A model generated the notes under the pieces. It searched no databases and was not told the origin of the DNA. It saw only the letters and a program-made list of their open reading frames with translations. Positions 44,496-58,132 of a stretch of DNA of 64,000 nt are shown here, in pieces (position 1 is the first letter of the stretch; the number at the start of each line of letters is the position of its first letter). The position numbers and the translations under genes are program-made. The stretch covers positions 1 through 64,000 of the forward strand of contig NZ_JAMGZJ010000070.1 in the NCBI RefSeq assembly GCF_025564085.1. Reading direction: 5' to 3'. This stretch comes from Silvania confinis. Its GTDB lineage: Bacteria > Pseudomonadota > Gammaproteobacteria > Enterobacterales > Enterobacteriaceae.

Positions 44496-46577
44496 TTAGG
44501 CGTTAGAGTAGCGTTCGGTCTCTGGCATCCAGCGTTCAATCAGCGCTGCAGCCTGCTCGGGATAGCGTTCATGGATATGGCGTGCCAGTCGCTGAACTTC
44601 CGGGATCATGGCCTGATCGCGCAGTAAATCGGCCACTTTAAACTCGGCATTCCCGGTCTGACGGGTGCCAAGCATTTCGCCAGGGCCGCGAATCTCCAGA
44701 TCCTGCTGTGCAATCACAAAGCCGTCGTTGCTGTCGCGCAACACCTGCAGACGCTTCTGCGCGGTTTTCGACAGCGGGGCTTTGTAGAGCAACACGCAGT
44801 GCGAGGCTACCGCGCCACGTCCTACGCGGCCACGCAGCTGGTGGAGTTGCGCAAGACCCAGACGCTCCGGGTTTTCAACGATCATCAGGCTGGCGTTGGG
44901 TACGTCTACGCCCACTTCAATCACCGTGGTGGCGATCAGCAGATGCAGCTCGCCCTGCTTGAAGGCCTGCATCACCGCCTGTTTCTCGGCAGGTTTCATG
45001 CGGCCATGCACCAGCCCGACGTTCAGCTCCGGCAGGGCCAGCTTTAACTCTTCCCAGGTGGCTTCTGCCGCCTGTGCTTCCAGCAGGTCGGACTCTTCAA
45101 TTAAGGTACACACCCAATATGCCTGACGGCCTTCCTGCACGCAGGCGTTGCGCACGCGGTCGATAATGTCGTGGCGACGGGTATCCGGAATGGCAACTGT
45201 GGTTACCGGCGTACGTCCCGGTGGCAGCTCGTCGATGGTCGAGGTGTCGAGATCGGCATAGGCGGTCATCGCCAGCGTGCGGGGGATCGGCGTCGCGGTC
45301 ATGATCAACTGATGCGGATGGAACCCTTGCTGGAGTCCTTTTTCCCACAGCGCCAGGCGCTGATGCACGCCAAAGCGGTGCTGTTCATCGATGATCACCA
45401 GCGCCAGGCCGTTAAACTGCACCTGTTCCTGGAATATAGCGTGGGTACCGACAATCATTTGTACCTGACCGCTGGCAATCGCGTCCTGCTGGGCCTGTCG
45501 CGCTTTGCCTTTTTGCTTCCCGGCCAGCCAGCCCACTTCAATGCCCAGCGGCGCAAACCAGTTGCGGAAGTTGGTGGCGTGCTGCTCGGCCAGCAGCTCG
45601 GTCGGCGCCATCAGCGCCACCTGTTTGCCGTGCGCGATAGCGCGTAACGCAGCCAGCGCCGCCACCAGCGTTTTACCGGAACCGACATCGCCCTGAACCA
45701 GGCGCATCATCGGCACATCCAGCGCCATGTCACGCTCAATTTCGGCGGTCACGCGGGCCTGTGCGCCGGTCGGTGTAAACGGCAGCGAGGCCAGCAGCTT
45801 GTCTTTTAAATCGTCGTTGGCAGAAAGCGGCAGGGCGTGAAAACGCTGCGCACCCGCGCGCAGCGCCAGCATGCTCAGGTTATGCGCCAGCAGCTCTTCC
45901 AGAATTAATCGTCGCTGGGCCGGGTGTTGTCCGCTCTCCAGATCGCTTAACTGCAACGTCGGTGGCGGGCGGTGCAGGGTGCGCATCGCTTCCGGCAGGC
46001 TCATCATCCCCTGCGCCAGCTCGGGCGGCAGCAGTTCGGTAATGGCGCAGGTATCAAGCAACTCCAGCGCCTGGTCGGTCAGCTTGCGCAGCGTCGCCTG
46101 TTTAATGCCTTCGGTGGTCGGGTAGACCGGGGTCAGGGTTTCCTGCAACTCCGGGGTACTGAGATCGCCCTGCACGCGGTATTCCGGGTGGATCATCTCC
46201 GCACCATACTTCCCGCGTTTGGCTTCCCCGTAGGCCAGCACCCGTCGCCCGGTGGCGAGGCTGTTTTTCATCGCCGCGCTGAAGTTAAAAAATCGCATCG
46301 TCAGGATGCCGGTGCCATCGCTGATCTGACAGGTCATCATCCGGCGGCCGCCGAAGGTGACATTACAGTTCAGGACTTCGCCTTCTACCGTGACGTAAAT
46401 TCCGGGCAGCAGCTCGCCAATCTGATAAAGATGGGTACGGTCTTCATAGCGCAGGGGGAGGTGCAGGAGGAGATCCTGCACGGTATGCAGGCCAATTTTT
46501 GCCAGTTTGCTGCTCTGCGCCGCACCGACGCCGGTCAGCGAATTCAGCGGTACGGCATCTAGCAGGCGGCCTTGCAT
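44496..46577 (-). CDS. recG: ATP-dependent DNA helicase RecG
   Basis: A 693-residue helicase that reverses stalled forks and processes Holliday junctions. It has an N-terminal wedge domain and Walker A GDVGSGKT near 302. The DEQH box is VIIDEQHRFGVHQR, followed by MTATPIPRTLA and the motif VI area LHQLRGRVGRG. The length equals the E. coli protein (693). It is the last gene of the gmk-rpoZ-spoT-trmH-recG operon, starting 3 bp after trmH. Confidence 0.97.
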   Translation of the reverse strand: MQGRLLDAVPLNSLTGVGAAQSSKLAKIGLHTVQDLLLHLPLRYEDRTHLYQIGELLPGIYVTVEGEVLNCNVTFGGRRMMTCQISDGTGILTMRFFNFSAAMKNSLATGRRVLAYGEAKRGKYGAEMIHPEYRVQGDLSTPELQETLTPVYPTTEGIKQATLRKLTDQALELLDTCAITELLPPELAQGMMSLPEAMRTLHRPPPTLQLSDLESGQHPAQRRLILEELLAHNLSMLALRAGAQRFHALPLSANDDLKDKLLASLPFTPTGAQARVTAEIERDMALDVPMMRLVQGDVGSGKTLVAALAALRAIAHGKQVALMAPTELLAEQHATNFRNWFAPLGIEVGWLAGKQKGKARQAQQDAIASGQVQMIVGTHAIFQEQVQFNGLALVIIDEQHRFGVHQRLALWEKGLQQGFHPHQLIMTATPIPRTLAMTAYADLDTSTIDELPPGRTPVTTVAIPDTRRHDIIDRVRNACVQEGRQAYWVCTLIEESDLLEAQAAEATWEELKLALPELNVGLVHGRMKPAEKQAVMQAFKQGELHLLIATTVIEVGVDVPNASLMIVENPERLGLAQLHQLRGRVGRGAVASHCVLLYKAPLSKTAQKRLQVLRDSNDGFVIAQQDLEIRGPGEMLGTRQTGNAEFKVADLLRDQAMIPEVQRLARHIHERYPEQAAALIERWMPETERYSNA

Positions 46578-46580
46578 GAT

Positions 46581-47270
46581 CTATTTCGCCGACTGCATCG
46601 TGGCCCACCACGCGGCATCGGCTTCAATTTCGCCCTGCAAATTCACGTGGGGGTAGGGTAAGTTTTTCTGCTTTGCCACGCGGGCCAGTACCGGGTAACC
46701 GCCTTCAAACAGCAGGCGCTGCTGTTCGTCTTCCGGCAGCACGCTGCTCTCGCGTTGGTACATCCCGGCATTTTGCCGCTGACGCTGGGCTTCATACAGA
46801 ATGAGCGCTGATGCGACAGAGACATTCAGCGACTGCACCATCCCGGTCATGGGAATGATGATGTCCTGATCAGCCAGATCTAACGCTTCCTGGGTGATCC
46901 CGGTTTTCTCCTGACCCATCAGAATGCAGGTCGGGCGGGTGTAATCAATCTCGCGGAAGTCGACGGCTTTATCGGAAAGATGGGTCGCCAGTACCTGCAT
47001 GCCTCGGCCTTTCAGGTGCGAGACCGCGTCGCGAATGGAGTGGTGAGTGTGGACTTGTACCCAGCTGTTGCTGCCTGCGGCAGATGAGACCATGGGGCGC
47101 AGCCGACCGTCCGGCCAGACGGCGTGCACTTCATGAACGCCGATGGCATCTGCAGTACGGACGATTGCCGACACGTTATGCGGTTTATGGACCTGCTCCA
47201 TGCAGACCGTCAGGTCAGGCTGTCGCCTGGCGAGCATCTCACGGATACGCTCGTAACGTGTCGAATTCAT
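46581..47270 (-). CDS. trmH: tRNA (Gm18) 2'-O-methyltransferase TrmH
   Basis: A 229-residue SPOUT-fold enzyme that methylates the 2'-OH of G18 in tRNA D-loops using SAM. Motifs are HNVSAIVRTADAIGV, ILMGQEKTGIT and the knot segment IPMTGMVQSLNVSVASALIL. It lies 3 bp after spoT in the operon. Confidence 0.96.
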   Translation of the reverse strand: MNSTRYERIREMLARRQPDLTVCMEQVHKPHNVSAIVRTADAIGVHEVHAVWPDGRLRPMVSSAAGSNSWVQVHTHHSIRDAVSHLKGRGMQVLATHLSDKAVDFREIDYTRPTCILMGQEKTGITQEALDLADQDIIIPMTGMVQSLNVSVASALILYEAQRQRQNAGMYQRESSVLPEDEQQRLLFEGGYPVLARVAKQKNLPYPHVNLQGEIEADAAWWATMQSAK

Positions 47271-47273
47271 TGG

Positions 47274-49388
47274 TTAGTTTCGGTTTCGGGTGACTTTTAT
47301 TACGTCAGCCATCACGCGGATTTTACGCATGATATTCGCCAGATGTACGCGGTCGCGCGCGCTCAGACGAATAAAGGCGCTGTACACGCGGCCATCTTTC
47401 TCTTCGGTATTCAGGCTATGAATATTGGAAGAGGCGGTGTTGATTGCCGCCGTCAGGTTGGCCAGTGCACCCTGGTGGTTAAACATATCCACCTTGATCT
47501 CGGTGATAAATTCCTGCTCGGTCTCTTTATCCCACTCGACCGCCATAAACTTCTCAGGCTCTTTCTGGTAGCCCCGGATGTTACGACAGGATTCGTGATG
47601 GATAACCAGCCCTTTGCCGGGACTGACGTGGGCAATAATCGGGTCGCCAGGGATCGGTCGGCAACACTTGGCGAAGGTGATCAGTACCCCGTCGGCGCCT
47701 TTGATCGGCAGATGCCCGTGGCTGTTCGATGCAGGCTGCGGTACCGAGGTGTCACCCTGTTGCAGGTTCTTCGCTACCACTACGCTCATCGCATTGCCCA
47801 GCCCGATTTCTGCCAGCAGATCGTCAAGCGTGGCAAGCTTCATGCGCTCGATTTCACGTTGAACATTCTCTTTCGGGATCTCAGCCAGCTTGCGGCTACC
47901 GCCCAGTGCGTGATTGAGCAAACGACGGCCCAGGCTGACCGAGTCATCGCGCTTGAGATTTTTCAGCAACTGGCGGATCTTGGCGCGGGCTTTCGAGCTG
48001 ACGACAAAATTGAGCCATGCCGCGTTCGGGCGGGCACCCGGTGCGGTAATGATTTCTACTGTCTGGCCGCTGGTCAGCGGTTGTGACAGCGGATACGGCT
48101 GGCGGTCGACGCGAGCCCCTACGCAGGCATGGCCGATATCGGTATGCACGGCGTAAGCAAAATCGACCGGCGTGGCACCAGCAGGCAGCTCGACAATGCG
48201 CCCTTCTGGCGTGAAAACGTAAATCTCATCCGGGAAGAGATCGGATTTAACGCTCTCGATAAATTCAAACGAGCTACCGGCGCTTTGTTGCAGCTCGAGC
48301 AGGCTCTGCATCCAGCGCTGGGCGCGGATCTGGGCGGTAGTGCTGCTTTCACCGCCGTGCTCTTTGTACGCCCAGTGCGCAGCAACACCCATCTCCGCCA
48401 TCTGGTCCATGTCTTCGGTACGAATCTGTACCTCAACCGGGACGCCGTGCGGACCAATCATCGAGGTGTGCAGAGACTGATATCCGTTCGCTTTTGGAAT
48501 GGCAATATAGTCTTTTACCCTCCCAGGACGTGGTTTATACAGGCTGTGCATCTGACCGAGAACGCGATAGCAGGTGTCGGAATCATGGACGATCACGCGA
48601 AACGCGTAGATATCCATGATCGAGTGAAAACGCTGCTCTTTGAGCACCATTTTACAGTAGATAGAGTACAAGTGTTTTTCGCGACCGCTGACGCGGCAGG
48701 GAATACCGGCTTCCTGCAAACGCCCTTCAATTTCAGAGAGGATCTTTTGAATCATCTCTTTACGGTTACCACGTGCGGCTTTCACCACCTCTTTGATCAC
48801 CCGGAAGCGGTTCGGGTACAGCGCTTCAAAACCCAGCTCTTCCAGCTCGGTTTTAATGTGATGAATACCTAAACGGTGCGCCAGCGGGCTGTAGATTTCG
48901 AGGGTTTCACGGGCGATGCGACGACGTTTATCCGGGCGCAATGAGCCCAGCGTGCGCATATTGTGGGTACGGTCGGCGAGTTTGATCAGAATGACGCGGA
49001 TATCCTGCACCATCGCCATGATCATCTTGCGGAAGTTTTCGGCCTGCGCCTCTTTCTTATCGCGGAATTTCAGCTTATCAAGCTTAGACACCCCTTCCAC
49101 CAGCTCGGCAACGCTTTTGCCAAACAGCTGTTCCATATCCTGGTAGGTGGCGGGGGTATCTTCAATCACGTCATGCAGCAGGGCGGCCATCAGCGTTTCA
49201 TAGTCGAGTTTCATCTCGGCCAGGATACAGGCCACCGCTACCGGGTGCGTGATATAGGGTTCACCGCTTGAACGTGTCTGGCCCTCGTGAGCGTCACGTG
49301 CAACGAGATACGCCTGCTGGAGACGCTTAATCTGGTCTACCGGCAGGTAGGTTTGAATCAGTTGATTCAGGCTTTCAAACAGATACAA
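47274..49388 (-). CDS. spoT: Bifunctional (p)ppGpp synthetase/hydrolase SpoT
   Basis: A 704-residue stringent-response enzyme, two residues longer than E. coli SpoT. The hydrolase HD motif is H72-D73 (LLHDVIEDT), with YITHPVAVA upstream. The synthetase domain has KPRPGRVKDYIAIPKANGYQ and is weak in SpoT. TGS (EIYVFTPEGRIVELPAGATP), a zinc-finger/helical part and ACT (VDMFNHQGALANL) follow. The gene lies 19 bp after rpoZ. Confidence 0.97.
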   Translation of the reverse strand: MYLFESLNQLIQTYLPVDQIKRLQQAYLVARDAHEGQTRSSGEPYITHPVAVACILAEMKLDYETLMAALLHDVIEDTPATYQDMEQLFGKSVAELVEGVSKLDKLKFRDKKEAQAENFRKMIMAMVQDIRVILIKLADRTHNMRTLGSLRPDKRRRIARETLEIYSPLAHRLGIHHIKTELEELGFEALYPNRFRVIKEVVKAARGNRKEMIQKILSEIEGRLQEAGIPCRVSGREKHLYSIYCKMVLKEQRFHSIMDIYAFRVIVHDSDTCYRVLGQMHSLYKPRPGRVKDYIAIPKANGYQSLHTSMIGPHGVPVEVQIRTEDMDQMAEMGVAAHWAYKEHGGESSTTAQIRAQRWMQSLLELQQSAGSSFEFIESVKSDLFPDEIYVFTPEGRIVELPAGATPVDFAYAVHTDIGHACVGARVDRQPYPLSQPLTSGQTVEIITAPGARPNAAWLNFVVSSKARAKIRQLLKNLKRDDSVSLGRRLLNHALGGSRKLAEIPKENVQREIERMKLATLDDLLAEIGLGNAMSVVVAKNLQQGDTSVPQPASNSHGHLPIKGADGVLITFAKCCRPIPGDPIIAHVSPGKGLVIHHESCRNIRGYQKEPEKFMAVEWDKETEQEFITEIKVDMFNHQGALANLTAAINTASSNIHSLNTEEKDGRVYSAFIRLSARDRVHLANIMRKIRVMADVIKVTRNRN

Positions 49389-49407
49389 GGGCGACCCGCA
49401 GGTTTAA

Positions 49408-49683
49408 TTAACGACGACCTTCAGCAATGGCGGTAACGGCCTGCAGTTCTGCGGCTTCCTGCTCTTGCTGCTCCTGGCGTTCACGTACGTCGAGGATCTG
49501 GTTGTTGATCAGACCTTCTTCGATTTCGCGCAACGCGATAACGGTGGTTTTATCGTTTTCTTCCGGTACCAGTGGATCTTTGCCGCCGGACTGCAACTGA
49601 CGAGCGCGACGCGCGGCGACCAGCACCAGGTCAAAACGGTTACCAATTTTCTCTACAGCGTCCTGAACAGTTACGCGTGCCAT
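49408..49683 (-). CDS. rpoZ: RNA polymerase omega subunit
   Basis: A 91-residue subunit that helps fold beta' and forms part of a ppGpp site on RNA polymerase. The sequence [20 protein letters not shown] matches E. coli omega. It is grouped with spoT and gmk as in E. coli. Confidence 0.98.
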   Translation of the reverse strand: MARVTVQDAVEKIGNRFDLVLVAARRARQLQSGGKDPLVPEENDKTTVIALREIEEGLINNQILDVRERQEQQEQEAAELQAVTAIAEGRR

Positions 49684-49737
49684 ACTTAAAATGCTCCACA
49701 GATGAAGAAATGACTGGGCATGATACTGAATGTGGGT

Positions 49738-50442
<705 letters not shown>

Positions 50443-50548
50443 TCACACTTTTTCCTCTTCATCGTTGATTTTTGCTCGCCTTTTTCCACTTTTTTCCGCC
50501 AGTTGCTGCAACAGAAATAAAGTGCGGATACCGACTCGTAAAGTCTGA

Positions 50549-52903
<2,355 letters not shown>

Positions 52904-53074
52904 GTTACCCCCAGAGTTGAAGGCGCAAGAGTAGCGTTTTGTGGCCTGCCTCACGATTTAGATTTTCTTGTGTGAGCGTTGATGACTTAGATTAACTAAT
53001 GAACTGTTGGCTTTGTATCTGGGTTAGTGCGGTTTTTGATAAAAAATCACATTAGTTTTTTTCGAGGCAAAAAT

Positions 53075-53104
53075 GATAATGGCCCCATCAATGGAGCCAT
53101 TATC
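53075..53104 (-). terminator. Rho-independent terminator of yicC
   Basis: GATAATGGC (53075-53083) and GCCATTATC (53096-53104) form the stem. On the minus strand it is followed by ATTTTTG. It lies 22 bp after the yicC stop. Confidence 0.8.
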
Positions 53105-53125
53105 AATAGACCAGAGCATCAGTAC

Positions 53126-53989
53126 TTATTCGATGTTTTGAATCTGCTCGCGCATTTGCTCAATCAGCACTTTCAACTCGATGGCTGATTTAGTCACTTC
53201 TGCGTTAATTGACTTTGACGCCAGGGTGTTCGACTCGCGGTTGAACTCCTGCATCATAAAGTCGAGACGGCGACCAACAGCTTCTTTTTTCTTAAGGATG
53301 TTGTAGGTCTCTTTGACGTGTGCTTCCAGACGATCCAGCTCTTCGGAAACATCAATGCGCTGGGCCATCAGCACCAGCTCCTGCTCGAGGCGGTTATTTT
53401 CCAACTGAACGTCAGCGTCTTCCAGTTTGGCGACCAGGCGCTCACGTTGCCATTGCAGAATTTCTGGCATATGTGAACGAACCTTTACCACTTCGCCGCT
53501 CACGCCTTCCAGACGCTGTTCGATCAGCGCTTTCAGCGCCTGACCTTCGGTTTCACGGGCCACAATGAAATCATCCAGCGCGCCATCAAGAGCACCGAGG
53601 ATTTCCGTGGTAATCGCGTCCAGATCCTGCTCTCCTGCCGCCATCACGCCGGGCCAACGAAGAATATCAACCGGGTTGATTTCGCCTTCGTCGCTCTGCA
53701 TTTTGACCCAGTTGGCAGCGTTAACCAGCTGTTTAGCCAGTTTTTCGTTGAGGATCAGCTCCCCTTGTGCGTTCGCGTCAGGTTCAAAACGCAGATTACA
53801 TTCAACCTTTCCGCGCGTCAGACGGGCACGAATGCGCTCACGGACGACAGGCTCAAGACTGCGAAACTGTTCCGGCATACGGAAATAGGTTTCAAGATAT
53901 CGCTGGTTTACCGAGCGCATTTCCCAGGTAGCGCTACCCCAGCTACCCTTGATTTCACGCCGGGCGTAGGCGGTCATACTGCGGATCAT
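53126..53989 (-). CDS. yicC: YicC endoribonuclease
   Basis: A 287-residue protein of the YicC/YloC family. The N-terminal domain is MIRSMTAYARREIKGSWGSA, and the C-terminal DUF1732 has RLDFMMQEFNRESNTLASKS. In E. coli YicC is an endoribonuclease that adapts small RNA levels such as RyhB. It is divergent from rph, with an 86-bp spacing between the true yicC start and the rph -10. Confidence 0.95.
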   Translation of the reverse strand: MIRSMTAYARREIKGSWGSATWEMRSVNQRYLETYFRMPEQFRSLEPVVRERIRARLTRGKVECNLRFEPDANAQGELILNEKLAKQLVNAANWVKMQSDEGEINPVDILRWPGVMAAGEQDLDAITTEILGALDGALDDFIVARETEGQALKALIEQRLEGVSGEVVKVRSHMPEILQWQRERLVAKLEDADVQLENNRLEQELVLMAQRIDVSEELDRLEAHVKETYNILKKKEAVGRRLDFMMQEFNRESNTLASKSINAEVTKSAIELKVLIEQMREQIQNIE

Positions 53990-54072
53990 AGATATTCCCG
54001 TGTTTAAAGGAGAGATGGGGGGATTATAGCTTTTGGGGCTTTCTCAGGATAGGAATAAGCACGTTTAATCCG

Positions 54073-54078
54073 TATAAT
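54073..54078 (+). promoter_or_regulatory. -10 of the rph-pyrE promoter
   Basis: TATAAT lies 37 bp upstream of the rph start at 54116. The -35 is not clear. It drives the rph-pyrE transcription unit. Confidence 0.55.
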
Positions 54079-54115
54079 GCGCAGCCACATTCGTTTCAAG
54101 CCCGGAGATAACATC

Positions 54116-54832
54116 ATGCGTCCATCAGGTCGTAGCGCCAACCAGGTGCGCCCCGTCACCCTGACCCGTAACTATACAAAACACGCTGAAGGCTCCGTGC
54201 TGGTTGAATTTGGTGATACCAAAGTGCTGTGTACCGCCTCCATTGAAGAAGGCGTGCCGCGCTTTCTGAAAGGTCAGGGCCAGGGCTGGATCACTGCCGA
54301 ATACGGCATGCTGCCACGCGCCACCCATACCCGTAACGCCCGCGAAGCGGCGAAGGGTAAGCAAGGTGGCCGTACCATGGAAATTCAGCGTCTGATCGCC
54401 CGTGCGCTGCGCGCCGCGGTGGATTTGAAGGTGCTGGGTGAATTCACCATCACGCTGGATTGTGATGTTATCCAGGCTGACGGCGGTACACGCACCGCCT
54501 CTATCTCCGGTGCTTGTGTGGCACTGGCCGATGCACTGAATAAGCTGATTGCGTCTGGCAAGCTGAAAGCGAACCCGCTGAAAGGCATGGTTGCTGCAGT
54601 GTCCGTGGGGATCGTTAACGGTGAAGCGCTGTGCGATCTGGAGTACGTTGAAGACTCTGCGGCAGAAACCGACATGAACGTGGTGATGACCGAAGACGGT
54701 CGCATCATTGAAGTACAGGGCACCGCAGAAGGCGAGCCGTTTACCCACGAAGAACTCCTTACCTTGCTGGCATTAGCCCGAGGGGGAATCGAGTCCATTG
54801 TGACGACGCAGAAAGCGGCGTTAGAAAATTGA
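54116..54832 (+). CDS. rph: Ribonuclease PH
   Basis: A 238-residue phosphorolytic 3' exoribonuclease for tRNA maturation. [20 protein letters not shown] and [20 protein letters not shown] are conserved. The length equals the wild-type E. coli enzyme, so the gene is intact, unlike the frameshifted rph-1 of K-12. The start at 54116 has GGAG ahead. Its end sits just before the pyrE attenuator, allowing translation of rph to control pyrE. Confidence 0.97.
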   Translation: MRPSGRSANQVRPVTLTRNYTKHAEGSVLVEFGDTKVLCTASIEEGVPRFLKGQGQGWITAEYGMLPRATHTRNAREAAKGKQGGRTMEIQRLIARALRAAVDLKVLGEFTITLDCDVIQADGGTRTASISGACVALADALNKLIASGKLKANPLKGMVAAVSVGIVNGEALCDLEYVEDSAAETDMNVVMTEDGRIIEVQGTAEGEPFTHEELLTLLALARGGIESIVTTQKAALEN

Positions 54833-54836
54833 TTTT

Positions 54837-54864
54837 AAGGCGACTGATGAGTCGCCTTTTTTTT
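54837..54864 (+). promoter_or_regulatory. pyrE attenuator (UTP-sensitive terminator)
   Basis: AAGGCGACT (54837-54845) and AGTCGCCTT (54850-54858) with an 8-nt T run (54857-54864) form a strong terminator 4 bp after the rph stop and 27 bp before pyrE. In E. coli low UTP stalls RNA polymerase so ribosomes on rph disrupt the hairpin and pyrE is read. The spacing here fits that model. Confidence 0.88.
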
Positions 54865-54891
54865 GTCTGTAGATAAGTAAGGAGCGAATCC

Positions 54892-55533
54892 ATGAAGCCG
54901 TATCAGCGCCAGTTTATTGAGTTTGCGCTTAGCAAGCAGGTACTTAAGTTTGGCGAATTTACGCTGAAATCCGGGCGCAAGAGCCCCTATTTCTTTAACG
55001 CCGGGCTGTTTAATACCGGGCGCGATCTGGCACTGTTAGGCCGATTCTATGCCGAAGCGCTGGTGGATTCCGGGATTGATTTCGATTTACTGTTTGGGCC
55101 AGCCTATAAGGGCATCCCGATTGCCACGACTACCGCCGTGGCGCTGGCAGAACATCACGATCGCGATGTGCCGTACTGCTTTAACCGCAAAGAAGCTAAA
55201 ACACACGGTGAGGGGGGAAGCCTGGTTGGCAGCGCGCTACAGGGCCGCGTAATGCTGGTAGACGATGTGATCACCGCAGGGACAGCGATCCGTGAATCGA
55301 TGAAGATTATTCAGGCCAACGATGCAACGCTCGCAGGCGTGCTGATCTCTCTCGACCGTCAGGAACGCGGTCGCGGCGAAATCTCTGCCATTCAGGAAGT
55401 GGAGCGCGATTACGGCTGCACGGTGACGTCAATTATCACCCTGAAAGACCTGATCGCGTATCTGGAAGAGAAGCCGGAAATGGCCGAAAGCCTGGCGGCG
55501 GTGCGCGCCTATCGGGAAGCGTTTGGCGTCTGA
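54892..55533 (+). CDS. pyrE: Orotate phosphoribosyltransferase
   Basis: A 213-residue enzyme of UMP synthesis that joins orotate to PRPP. The PRPP motif is [13 protein letters not shown] (121-133), and [16 protein letters not shown] is the substrate end. It is controlled by the attenuator just upstream. Confidence 0.98.
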   Translation: MKPYQRQFIEFALSKQVLKFGEFTLKSGRKSPYFFNAGLFNTGRDLALLGRFYAEALVDSGIDFDLLFGPAYKGIPIATTTAVALAEHHDRDVPYCFNRKEAKTHGEGGSLVGSALQGRVMLVDDVITAGTAIRESMKIIQANDATLAGVLISLDRQERGRGEISAIQEVERDYGCTVTSIITLKDLIAYLEEKPEMAESLAAVRAYREAFGV

Positions 55534-55540
55534 ATAAACG

Positions 55541-55594
55541 GCCCGGTGGCGATGCGCTTACCGGGCCGGTAGGCCGGATAAGGCTCCGGCAAGC
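55541..55594. repeat. BIME (paired REP elements)
   Basis: GCCCGGTGGCGATGCGCTTA followed by CCGGGCC (55541-55567) and the inverse half GTAGGCCGGATAAGGCTCC (from 55569) lie between convergent pyrE and slmA. Confidence 0.85.
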
Positions 55595-55596
55595 TG

Positions 55597-56193
55597 TTAT
55601 CGCAGTTGTGTCGCGACTAACGGCCAGCGGGCCTCAAAATCGTCTGTAGGGCGATATTTGAATTCGCTGCGCACAAAGCGGGATAGCATCCCTTCACAAA
55701 AGGCCAGAACCTGCCCGGCAAGCAGCGTTTCATCCGTGCTGTAGCCTTCACCTTCACGCATTTTCTTTTCGCGCAATACCTGGCGCAGCTGCGCTTCAAT
55801 GCGTTCGAAAAGCTGGTTGATCCGCCCCTGCAGCCGATCCTGTTCAAACATCAGTGCGTGGCCGGTGAGGATACGGGTCAGGCCCGGGTTGCGTTCGCCG
55901 AAACCGAGGATCAGCAATACAATCAGGCGCAAACGCGTGGTGGTGTCCTTCTCATCTTTCAGAATGAGGTTAATACGCGTGATCAGGCTGTCTTCGATAA
56001 ATTCGATCAGACTATCAAACATGCGCGTTTTACTGGGGAAATGACGGTATAACGCCGCTTCCGACACGCCAACAGAGGCGGCCAGCTTAGCGGTAGTGAT
56101 GCGTTGACTACCATCGCTGGATTCAAGCATCAGAGCCAGAGACTGAAGTATTTCTTCGCGACGATTCCTTTTCGCAGTTTGTTTTTCTGCCAT
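55597..56193 (-). CDS. slmA: Nucleoid occlusion factor SlmA
   Basis: A 198-residue TetR-like DNA-binding protein that blocks FtsZ over the nucleoid. The HTH is [20 protein letters not shown]. The start [16 protein letters not shown] at 56193 gives the E. coli length (198); the frame extends 20 codons further. It is near dut and coaBC as in E. coli. Confidence 0.97.
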   Translation of the reverse strand: MAEKQTAKRNRREEILQSLALMLESSDGSQRITTAKLAASVGVSEAALYRHFPSKTRMFDSLIEFIEDSLITRINLILKDEKDTTTRLRLIVLLILGFGERNPGLTRILTGHALMFEQDRLQGRINQLFERIEAQLRQVLREKKMREGEGYSTDETLLAGQVLAFCEGMLSRFVRSEFKYRPTDDFEARWPLVATQLR

Positions 56194-56310
56194 GTTACAA
56201 AATACCCCTGAGAATAAGCACTTGTCAGGCTGACATCCACACAGCGACCGCAAACTGACGTTTGCGGTTTGTTATTGCGTTATGGCGCTGTGGAATGCGT
56301 ATAGCCGGGT

Positions 56311-56769
56311 TTATTTACGCCCGGAATGGCCGAAGCCGCCTTCGCCGCGATCGGTCGCGTCAAAGTCTTCTACCAGATTGAATTCAGCCTGTACCACCGG
56401 TACAAACACCATCTGGGCAACACGTTCACCGGGTTGGATTGTGAAGCTGTCCTGGCCACGGTTCCAGACCGACACCATCAACTGACCCTGATAGTCAGAG
56501 TCAATGAGTCCCACCAGGTTGCCCAGCACGATGCCATGTTTATGGCCCAGGCCAGAGCGCGGCAGGATCACCGCTGCCAGAGAGGCATCGGCAATGTGAA
56601 TTGCCAGGCCGGTCGGCAGAAGCGTGGTTGCGCCGGGGGCCAGTTCTACGGCGTCGTCGAGACAGGCACGCAGGTCAAGACCGGCAGAGCCGGAGGTGGC
56701 ATAGGTCGGCAATGGAAATTGCTGGCCAACACGCGGGTCCAGAATCTTAACGTCGATTTTTTTCATCAT
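56311..56769 (-). CDS. dut: dUTP diphosphatase
   Basis: A 152-residue trimeric dUTPase that makes dUMP and keeps uracil out of DNA. Conserved parts are [35 protein letters not shown] and the flexible C-terminal [10 protein letters not shown]. The start MMKKIDVK at 56769 overlaps the coaBC end by 23 bp, so the two genes are coupled; ATG at 56766 is an alternative. Confidence 0.97.
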   Translation of the reverse strand: MMKKIDVKILDPRVGQQFPLPTYATSGSAGLDLRACLDDAVELAPGATTLLPTGLAIHIADASLAAVILPRSGLGHKHGIVLGNLVGLIDSDYQGQLMVSVWNRGQDSFTIQPGERVAQMVFVPVVQAEFNLVEDFDATDRGEGGFGHSGRK

Positions 56770-57961
56770 AACGGGTAACGATCTCGTCCAGTAATTGTTG
56801 GCCCAGGAGTTCCTTGCGCTCAAGCGGTAGGACTTTATCTCCATCCTGCCAGAATAGGTGCAGTGCGTTGCTGTCGCTGTTAAATCCTTGTGTGGCCAGC
56901 GATACGTCGTTCGCGCAAATCAAATCGAGGTTTTTGCGGGTACGTTTTTGCCGGGCGTATTCTTCCACATTATTCGTTTCGGCGGCAAATCCAACGACGT
57001 AAGGTCGTGCGTTTTTTAGTGCGGCGACGCCCGCGACGATATCCGGGTTTTTCACCATAGTTATCGTAATTTCATCGCCTTGCTTCTTAATTTTTTCATC
57101 GGCGATGGCTGCTGCACGGTAATCGGCCACGGCGGCGCAGCCGATAAAAATCTGCTGCTGTTGCGCATGTGCCTGCACGGCGGCTTCCATCTCCAGGGCG
57201 GTGGTGACATCAATGCGCTGCACCCGTGGTGGCGTAGGCAGCGAAACGGGCCCGCTGATGAGCGTGACGTGTGCCCCGCGCTGGGCGGCGGCGGCGGCGA
57301 TCGCAAAGCCCATCTTGCCTGAGCTCTGATTGGTGATGTAGCGCACCGGATCCAACGGCTCACGCGTCGGCCCCGCGGTAATCATGATGCTGAGATGTTG
57401 CAGATCGTTGACAGGCGAAAAATGGCTGGCGGCCAGATCGACAATCGCAAGCGGATCCAGCATGCGGCCCGGGCCCACATCGCCGCAGGCCTGGCTGCCG
57501 CTGTCCGGCCCCCATACCAGCAGTCCGCGAGAGGCTAACGTTGCAAGGTTATGCTGGGTTGCCGCGTTACGATACATCTGTTGGTTCATCGCCGGGACGA
57601 CGGCAACCGGAGCCGGTGTTGCGAGGCAGATGGTGGACACCAGATCGTTAGCCATACCGGCTGCGACGCGGGCGATCAGATCGGCGGTGGCCGGGGCGAG
57701 GATGACTAAATCTGCCCACTTACCCAGCTCGATATGGCCCATTGCTGCCTCGGCCGCCGGGTCGAGCAGGCTGTCTGATACCGGGTAGCCAGAGACGGCC
57801 TGCAGGCTCATTGGCGTAATGAAGGCTTTACCCCCCTCGGTAATTGCCACCCGCACTTCTGCCCCGCGCTCGCGTAAACGACGCACCAGATCGGGCGCTT
57901 TATAGGCTGCAATGCCGCCGCTGACGCCGAGTACGATTTTTTTACCGGCCAGGCTCATCAT
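56747..57961 (-). CDS. coaBC: Bifunctional phosphopantothenoylcysteine decarboxylase/synthetase
   Basis: A 404-residue coenzyme A enzyme. The N-terminal CoaC half (1-190) has [20 protein letters not shown] and PAMNQQMY. The C-terminal CoaB half (190-404) has [20 protein letters not shown], the SSGKMG loop and the final [10 protein letters not shown]. The E. coli protein (Dfp) is nearly the same. AGGA precedes the double ATG; the second ATG (57958) may be used. Confidence 0.96.
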   Translation of the reverse strand: MMSLAGKKIVLGVSGGIAAYKAPDLVRRLRERGAEVRVAITEGGKAFITPMSLQAVSGYPVSDSLLDPAAEAAMGHIELGKWADLVILAPATADLIARVAAGMANDLVSTICLATPAPVAVVPAMNQQMYRNAATQHNLATLASRGLLVWGPDSGSQACGDVGPGRMLDPLAIVDLAASHFSPVNDLQHLSIMITAGPTREPLDPVRYITNQSSGKMGFAIAAAAAQRGAHVTLISGPVSLPTPPRVQRIDVTTALEMEAAVQAHAQQQQIFIGCAAVADYRAAAIADEKIKKQGDEITITMVKNPDIVAGVAALKNARPYVVGFAAETNNVEEYARQKRTRKNLDLICANDVSLATQGFNSDSNALHLFWQDGDKVLPLERKELLGQQLLDEIVTRYDEKNRR

Positions 57962-58132
57962 GATTCTTTCCTGTTGGGTTCACCTGAGAGGCGGGCATTT
58001 TATCACAATCCGAAAAGTATCGTGATTTTGTCCGCCCGTCACTTTGCGAGGCGTTACGCAATATACGCAAGACGTCATCGTGGGGGGCCGATCTCTGTGG
58101 CAGCATAGCGGGGCTATGGAGGAGGGTTGGGT

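Noticed and set aside
47124-48086. 320-codon plus-strand frame opposite trmH/spoT
   Set aside because: It spans two real minus-strand genes and has no start signal or family resemblance.
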